From Hygrophila difformis (taxonomy: Eukaryota; Streptophyta; Magnoliopsida; Lamiales; Acanthaceae): DNA of 64,000 nt. The first letter of the stretch is position 1, and every line of letters starts with the position of its first letter. The stretch covers positions 29,204,174 to 29,268,173 of the forward strand of contig JAOANR010000010.1 in assembly GCA_030278955.1 (NCBI GenBank). Direction: 5' to 3'. The position numbers and the translations under genes were made by a program. Shown here one piece after another: positions 57,860 to 64,000 of the stretch. The notes under the pieces were generated by a model that was given only the letters and a program-made list of their open reading frames with translations, did not search any database and was not told the origin of the DNA.

Positions 57860-60009
57860 ACTCCCTCCGGGTCCCGCGCGGTGGCCGCGCGGCGTGGGGC
57901 TTCAGCGCGCGGCGAGCGCGCGGCTGCCCCTGTTCGAGAAAATAAGGCTCGCGCGGAGCGCGAGCCACTTCCCCCATTTCCCATTCGAGACCGCACCCCC
58001 AATTCTCTCTAAATCCGGCGAGTTACCTTCCCGTTTGCTTGATTTCGACTTCAATTTCACTCACCAAGGTATGAATCTACTAAACCCACTTACTAATTTC
58101 AGTTTTTATGCTTTGAATGACTTAATTTGTGAAGAGATTTAGGAATTAGGGTTTATGTACAAAAATTGGGGGTTTGTTATTTTTAGGCTTGATTTGTGCA
58201 AATCAGCAAGTGTACGTGGTAATTGTTGTTACTCTTGTTGCCTTGCTTGTATTTATGCCATAATGTGTTTATGTTTTTGGCAAATTCTTGTTGGATTTGA
58301 ATCCTTAGAAAGGCTATGAAGTTTTTGATGTTTGGTTGTTATTGGGGTGTGATTATTAGTTCGTTTCCTTGTTGTTTGGTGCTGTAAGGAAATGCTGTGT
58401 TGTTATTAGAGTGATTGTTTCATTTTGTGGGCAATCTTCCGTGTGTTTGTTAGTAACTTAGGTTTTGGTTTATTGCGCACATAACGTGCTCGATGAAATG
58501 CCACAAAGGTTTTGGGAATTAGTTTGAGCACATCCTTTGCCCAGATTACCTTCCGGTTTGTCTTAGTGAACAGTAGGATTTGATGTTCTTATGGCGTAGT
58601 CACATTGGAAGATTAACTGTCCCTTACGTATTCCTGCTTGAGTTTTGTGTGGAATTTAGTCTTATGATTGGTATTGGATGATTTGCAGGATGTTGCTCTT
58701 TTTGTGGGTCGTTTTGGCGTCTCTCATGTGTCCTCCGAGGACTAGGAGACGAGTTGCTGATGAGGCTGGCCCCAGCCATGCCGCTCCGGCGATGCCTGAT
58801 TTCGATGAGAGCGAGCCAGAGGAGGACGAGGAGCAGCGGGGCCCGAGACTTAAGGGTCTCCCTGACGAGGTGCGTCCTCACCGGCACGACAGGTTCCGGT
58901 TTAGGACGAGGGCTGCCCAGGATTTCTATTTCGACGAGCTTCGTCGAAACAGGGCTTATGTCCCTGAGAGAGGCATATATCCTCATCATCTGGGCGATGA
59001 CAGGGTCAGTGCAGTCTTGGAGTATTTGCAGTGGACAGGTCTTGCACGTCATCCCGAGGGCGTTGCCTCCGGTTATCTGGCTATGGAGGTTATCGCCAAC
59101 ATTGGCGGTCTCGGGGAGGGTGACGACCTATCTCGGGTATGGGTTCGCGGTCGCTATCTCGACTTCAGTGCTCAGGCGATCAATGTCTATTTTGGCTTGC
59201 CTGATGATGGCGCATTCCGCCCACAGCCCGAGGGACGTGTTCTTGCTCCTGCGTGGGATACCTTATGCACCATAGTGCCTTCTCAGCTCGAGCATGGTCA
59301 TGAGCTGCGTTTGACGACGATGGACTCCCCTTGGCGAGAGCTTGCTCAGCTATGGTTAGGGCGCGTCCGGCCGATCACCCGGAGCCACATCGTCTTGGAT
59401 CACGTCTACGAGACCACTTGCTTTATCGCGTGAGACGGTAGGGTGAATGTAGGAGCTTATATCGAGGACAACTTGCGAGGTATGCGGAGAGGACGAGGGA
59501 GTAGGGTGATTACCCATGTTCACCTCATCTGTGGATTGTGCGCGGCGCAGGGGATTCGCACGACACCGGAGACAGATCCGTACGATCTAGTGGCCGGCAG
59601 TTGCTACCGTATCCCGACTTACGCTGCCCGGCGTAGCGCCTTACGTCGTGGGGCTCCTCGTGCTGTACTGCACCCGCAGCCTGATGATGGCGGCTTGATC
59701 CTTGTCGTACCACCGGAGCAGCCACCCCCTCCTCCAGTAGTTCCACCTCCTGCAGTGGCACCTCAGGGACAGGAGATGGCTCAGATGCTGCAGATGATGC
59801 AGGAGATGCGGGTCGGTATGGATGCCGGGTTTGCAGCTGGGCAGGCTCGTTACGATGCCATAGACGCTAGGTTGGACTTCTACCAGACCCGTATGGACTC
59901 GTTTGCTACGAGGCAGGCTCAGCAGCAGGCCACCATGTCCGACATGTATGCCTATGTGCGGCAGATGGATGACTACATGCGTCGGCAGTTCCCGCCTCCC
60001 GATCAGTGA
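57860..60009 (+). pseudogene. Antisense, apparently spliced gene in H; plant transposon-associated protein
   Basis: Coding part 58726-60009, ATG chosen at 58726 (MCPPRTRRR) because it begins the conserved composition, with one in-frame TGA at 59431-59433; 427 codons otherwise open. Residues 1-50 are basic then acidic. About 55-235 resemble the large, uncharacterised plant family annotated as putative plant transposon protein (I think Pfam PF20167), with YLAMEVIANIG and VWVRGRYLDFS-INVYFGLP. A proline-rich linker and a Met/Gln/Asp-rich coiled coil follow. Upstream, CAAG/GTATGA (58069) and a T-rich tract ending TTTGCAG (58688) outline a 620-bp intron in the 5' untranslated region. It is transcribed against H. 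Confidence 0.65.
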
Positions 60010-60809
60010 TGTTTTCCCTTCCCTGTTTGCATTTTCGTTTAGGTTCTGCATTAGACGTACTTTGTTTAGTTTCCTCCTTATGAGAACGTTTCTGTTGTCT
60101 GGGTTTTGTGGTTTATATTTTCGTTGTGTTATTGCTTAGTTATGTGTTTGACATGTGTTAGTAGTTTATTGCTGTTTAGAAACATGGTTCAATTGTTCTG
60201 CCTATTTTATGGTTTGAGATGTTCTGGATTTACTGTTACCTTCCTATCGTATCTACATGTGTGTGGGTTGCCCAACAATACTTGCGCCGTTGCTTGACTA
60301 AACCGCTACAAGGAGCTTGGATAAACTAGTGTGATAAGATATACGGGGTAGAGTTTACATGTTAAATAAATAACTGGTTGCAAGGGAAAAATTTTATTGA
60401 ATGAAGATTAGTTTTTTTTTTTTAATAGGTATCAATTTATTGGGGTCTGGTTGTAGAGGTTGCTGGAACTTAGGTAAAATTTATTTATTTATTTATTTAT
60501 TTTTTTTCGTGGAGACCCTAGGGTCTAAAGTTTCAGGGTTTAGGGTTAGGGTGCCCTTGTTTAATTGTTAACTCTATAATTTATTTATTTTTACTTTGTT
60601 CCCTTGTTCGATGGAGTTTCATCAACGTAATAAATAAAATGTAAGGAACAATTTAGATGTCCTCGCATATAAGATAAAAGCTTGTAATTTTATTCCTCCA
60701 GGGAAAAAAACTCTTATTGGTTACAAGCATTCGAAATGGGAATAGGAGTGCTGCTAATAGTACGGAAAGGGAAATATACTACTAATAGTGCGTAGCTGGA
60801 TCACTAAAT
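60010..60809. other. Untranslated stretch between the antisense gene and ORF0 of H
   Basis: AT-rich, with ATTT runs at 60480-60505 and AATAAA words near 60630, usable as 3' ends for the plus-strand gene. Gag, which should follow ORF0 on the minus strand, is absent. Confidence 0.5.
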
Positions 60810-61208
60810 CTAAAACGAGTGGGTAGGCTCGGCCTTGATGGGATCATCCTCATCGCTCGACACGTCGATGGGCATGGCGACATTGGGGGCAGGCCCCGGG
60901 TTCTGAAGAACCGCCCCATCCACGTCCTGGGCTAGGTTAGTCAGTTCCCAGCCCAGGGTCTCTATCTGCTCCTCCAAGTCATCTCCCTTGTCTTGGAGCT
61001 GGGCCACTTGGGCTTGGAGGTGTGTGACTTGCTCCTGCAGCTGGGTTATGTGGTGATGGTTTGTTTCCCTAAGGTGACCCACATGGGCCAGGTTACCCTC
61101 CAACTGTCCTACCCGCGTCTTGAAATAATTGATATGCTGTTGGGACTCGAGGTACGCATTCATCAGTTTTACCATCAGGTTGATCATGTTTGCATTTGGT
61201 TCGGCCAT
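60810..61208 (-). CDS. ORF0 of H: small coiled-coil protein
   Basis: Intact 132-codon frame that would be the first ORF after the primer site. Residues about 8-95 are one long amphipathic helix with leucine heptads (QLEGNLAHVGHLRE, QLQEQVTHL). The tail is acidic (DVSSDEDD) with a short basic end. Homologous to ORF0 of G1 (13563-13895) over the N-terminal 60 residues. It survives without stops although gag and pol are lost, which suggests it was useful to the non-autonomous element. Function unknown. Confidence 0.7.
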   Translation of the reverse strand: MAEPNANMINLMVKLMNAYLESQQHINYFKTRVGQLEGNLAHVGHLRETNHHHITQLQEQVTHLQAQVAQLQDKGDDLEEQIETLGWELTNLAQDVDGAVLQNPGPAPNVAMPIDVSSDEDDPIKAEPTHSF

Positions 61209-61550
61209 CTAATGTCAACAAGGTAAGTTAGAGTTAGAACATGTGTTAGGCATGATTAGTTAGGTACGAATTTAAATCTACATGCAACATGCAAGTGCAA
61301 GTCCCCCTTTTCCCCATTTAAAAATGCAATCTATCCATGTATTTTAAAATGAATCCACTATATGGGTAAGAATAAAAGTTGGGCCTCTATAGTGGGCCAA
61401 AAATTTAATATTTCTTTTGGGCTAAGATTTTGGGCTATGTAAAAATAAGCTCTTGGGCTAAAATAATACTAGTAGTCAAAATAGCAAATTTTAAAAATAA
61501 TACTTGGGTTTTAAAAATAATGGCTTAAAATAGTAGTAGCTTAAAAATTT

Positions 61551-61566
61551 CCGGGCTCTGATACCA
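61551..61566 (-). promoter_or_regulatory. H primer-binding site (tRNA-Met)
   Basis: Minus-strand TGGTATCAGAGCCCGG, three bases from the LTR edge at 61570. Confidence 0.88.
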
Positions 61567-61569
61567 ACT

Positions 61570-63792
61570 TGTAACACCCCGGATTTGATAACCCAGGCCG
61601 GGATGTCACCGCCACATCTCTCTAGCAAGACACGGCTTCCCGAGCTCACTAAGGAAATGCAAGGCTTGTGGGTATGTAAAAGATTTAAAACATTTCAAGA
61701 TTTAGTCCGGAAATTTATAATACTTAATTCAAAATATGATAGTAGTAATCATCATGCGCGAAAATAAATAGAGTAAGTGCAGCGGAAAGTAAATCACGGC
61801 CGACATGGCCAAGTCCTTGGGTTTAACAGACCCGGTAAAAACAGTACGATGCAGAATTTAAAATGTCCATAATGATTTCCCCCAAGTGCATATGCATGCG
61901 TCACTCGACATACTCTGTAAAAGAAAAATGACAACGGTTTATCAGTATAAAAATATACCGAGTAAGTTAATCCCTAACTAACAATTTAAGGGGTTACATG
62001 TGTTTAAATCCAAAGATTTTACCTTTCATGCATTAATTTAAAAATCCATATTTTATTCGCAGCGGAAAACATGATTAATTTATCCAAGACGAAAATGCAT
62101 AATTTAAAAGACTAAATTTTTAAAGCGGAATTTAAAAGCATAATTTAATGACGTAATCTAAGTGCGTAATTTAAAAACATGGTAAATAAGAGTTAAGCGT
62201 AATCAACACTCACACAAGTCTTTTATAATTTATCCCGCAAACTAAGAAGAGGACACCATATCGGGAGATCACTAACGAGGCAATCTCAACATAGGACCAC
62301 TAACGAGGCAGTCCACAACAATGGGAGACCACTAACGTGGCAGTCTCAAAAGATAGTAGGACCACTAACGAGACGATCCAAAACACAGCGCACGAGATCA
62401 CTAACGAGGCAATCTCAGATAGTAAGGAGACCACTAACGAGGCAGTCTCAAAGATAATGATTAGCATGAAGATCGGCTCAGCCTAGTGCACGGGATTTTT
62501 CGAAAGTTCGTATTTCAAGTGATCAAAAGATTCGATATTGCGTTTCATAGTTCGAGTTTTCTCAAGTTCGAAAAATCCGATTTGACGCAGTTTACGCCTT
62601 TCTTAATTAAAAATTCATTTTTACACCAAAAATTCTGAAATTTACACAGTAGCTCAAAAACACACACACGAACAACTTTCATGTTTTAAGTTTTTGGAAT
62701 TAGGGTTTCGAAGTGAGTCAAAATTTGAGTTCTTTACAAAAGATAATTTCTGTCTCAAAAACTGATTTCGTCACAGGTTCGTGCGACGCCGATTAAAAAT
62801 TCATTTCAAAGCCAATTGATCCGAAATTTTTACAGGAGATACACAACACATTAAGGAACAACTTTCATGTTTAAGAAATTAGAAATAATGAATTTTAGGT
62901 GTTCAAAAATCGACCACAACACGCTGTACACGCGCGGACTCAAAAGATTGCTTAAAACAGGTTTTGAAATTCGGCCGTTTGACATATCAAATGAACTCCA
63001 AAATCCATGAAGTTTTATATGCATAATCTAGACACATTTATCTACAACTTTTGTTTGAAATACAAAGTTATATCATTCTAAAAACGGGTGAAAAACATGC
63101 ATCAAGTCGAGTAATGAAATCTGTCAACGGTTTCAAATGTTCGGTTTGTCACAGAAAGTTTACGGCAAGATTTGGGGTAGCAAATCTTAATGTCAATGGC
63201 TGAAATTTGGAGACAAGATAGAATAAGTCTTAGGAACAAAATCTATGTTGAAAAGTTTTCGGTTTGAATTCCCGAAGGTCGAGTTTTAGGCGAGTTTTTG
63301 AAATTGGACGAAAATAGGGTTTTTGGAAATCGATTTTTGTTACGGGTATAGATCTCGAGTTTTAAACAACAATAAACCACAAAATTTTGTGAGTAAGGTC
63401 TTAACTTAGTAAGAGATTTGAGTCGCTGGAATGGGTTTCCGGGCGTCCTAGGGTTGCGACGAACGGCCAACTTCTCCGATCGCTTTTTGTTCGTTTTTCG
63501 ACGTGAAATCGTAGTAAAGGAAAAGGGTTAGATTTCGAGTTTCTAAGTGGTATGGACGAATTAAAACATTAAATCATAGCTTACCAAGAGTCTAGAGGGC
63601 AGGGCTTGGTTCCTTTCGCCTCGTCGTCGCCGGAATGCTCGCCGGAAAGTGGTGTCGGAGGAGTTTTGGCTTGGAGAGGAAGTTTGGGAGTGTTTAGGGT
63701 TTAGTTTTCTGAAAGTATGGGGAAGGGGGCGCCCAACACAGCCCTTATGACCTTCCCCAATGCCTTGATCCGCTTGCCCTCGTTAGGGGACT
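61570..63792 (-). repeat. H 5' LTR, truncated by a nested insertion
   Basis: Almost identical to 54617-56720 but with about seven minisatellite units (62255-62455) instead of three. Continuation lies beyond the window. Confidence 0.88.
62255..62455. repeat. Minisatellite of the H 5' LTR
   Basis: About seven units on GACCACTAACGAGGCAGTC, within the predicted LTR intron. Confidence 0.85.
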
Positions 63793-64000
63793 TGTAATAC
63801 CCGTAAATTTTAGAATATAAAATAGGAATTAATCCAATGGAAAGAAAGTTTTGTTTCCGAGAACCCGTAACCTCGGAAATGCACGGAAGTCAAATGACGA
63901 CGATTTAGAACCCGACGGACCGAAACCGACGGTCTTAAGATTTCAAACATGAAATCGAATTGAGTCGGAATAAATTTATGATGAGAAGCATAAACCGAAA
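63793..64000 (+). mobile_element. Start of another gypsy LTR
   Basis: TGTAATACCCGTAAATTTT begins here, inside the sequence GGGGAC that continues as GGATTTTTGG in the uninterrupted copy at 56717. 208 bp are visible, without coding sequence. Confidence 0.7.

Larger units (their letters stand above)
54617..63792 (-). mobile_element. H: non-autonomous gypsy element with antisense gene, minus strand
   Basis: 3' LTR 54617-57293, purine tract 57294-57310, interior to 61550, primer site 61551-61566, 5' LTR from 61570, cut at 63793 by another insertion. The left flank is GCAAC; the matching right duplication would be beyond the window. In the interior, in element order, are ORF0 (60810-61208), an oppositely oriented gene (57860-60009) and the last part of integrase (57316-57594). 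Gag, protease, RT and most of integrase are gone. Confidence 0.88.

Overview
The window looks like heterochromatic DNA from a flowering plant, probably a eudicot. I see no intact cellular gene. Nearly all of it is transposable elements nested inside one another, and the layers can be read from target-site duplications (TSDs) that match on both sides. The plant call rests on Tekay/Del-like Ty3/gypsy chromoviruses with tRNA-Met primer sites, a giant LTR element primed by tRNA-Asp, Mutator-like and hAT elements, a DREB-type AP2/ERF fragment and an endogenous caulimovirid (plant pararetrovirus).

Layout. 1-2101 is part of a minus-strand gypsy LTR. 2102-3263 is AT-rich flank with a diverged duplication. 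A possible hAT element (3264-54337) encloses a LINE RNase H fragment, a MITE-like repeat and a Mutator-like element, M1 (4791-53841, TSD TATAAAAA). M1 appears to hold one captured host exon and was invaded twice. The first invader is a nearly full-length caulimovirid (about 5045-23130) in the order coiled-coil ORF, coat, movement protein, protease-RT-RNase H, transactivator-like, promoter. Its last ORF is split by gypsy element G1 (10626-21708, TSD TCAAC). The second invader is E1, a minus-strand non-autonomous LTR element with roughly 5.7 kb LTRs (23236-53458, TSD ACCAT), which landed inside the captured exon.

E1 was itself hit several times. Its left LTR carries E2 (23890-31956), a relative in the opposite orientation, which contains a Pack-MULE with a DREB pseudogene (24253-25640, TSD TTCATATAGT) and a hAT MITE (25832-26439, TSD ACAGTAAC). 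Its right LTR carries a rearranged gypsy complex (44075-49352) and a solo LTR with an inverted centre (50292-52924, TSD TTGGA). After M1 comes element H (54617 to beyond 63792), a minus-strand gypsy that has lost gag-pol but keeps a small pre-gag coiled-coil ORF and carries an apparently spliced gene on the opposite strand. Another gypsy LTR starts at 63793 and leaves the window.

The most interesting signals are regulatory and structural. They are palindrome arrays flanking the promoter in E1 and E2, in the same places but with unrelated sequence; predicted introns inside the LTRs of several gypsy families; a conserved pre-gag coiled-coil ORF (ORF0); the antisense gene in H; and repeated inversion of LTR segments. 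All similarity and age statements come from reading by eye, not from alignment software.
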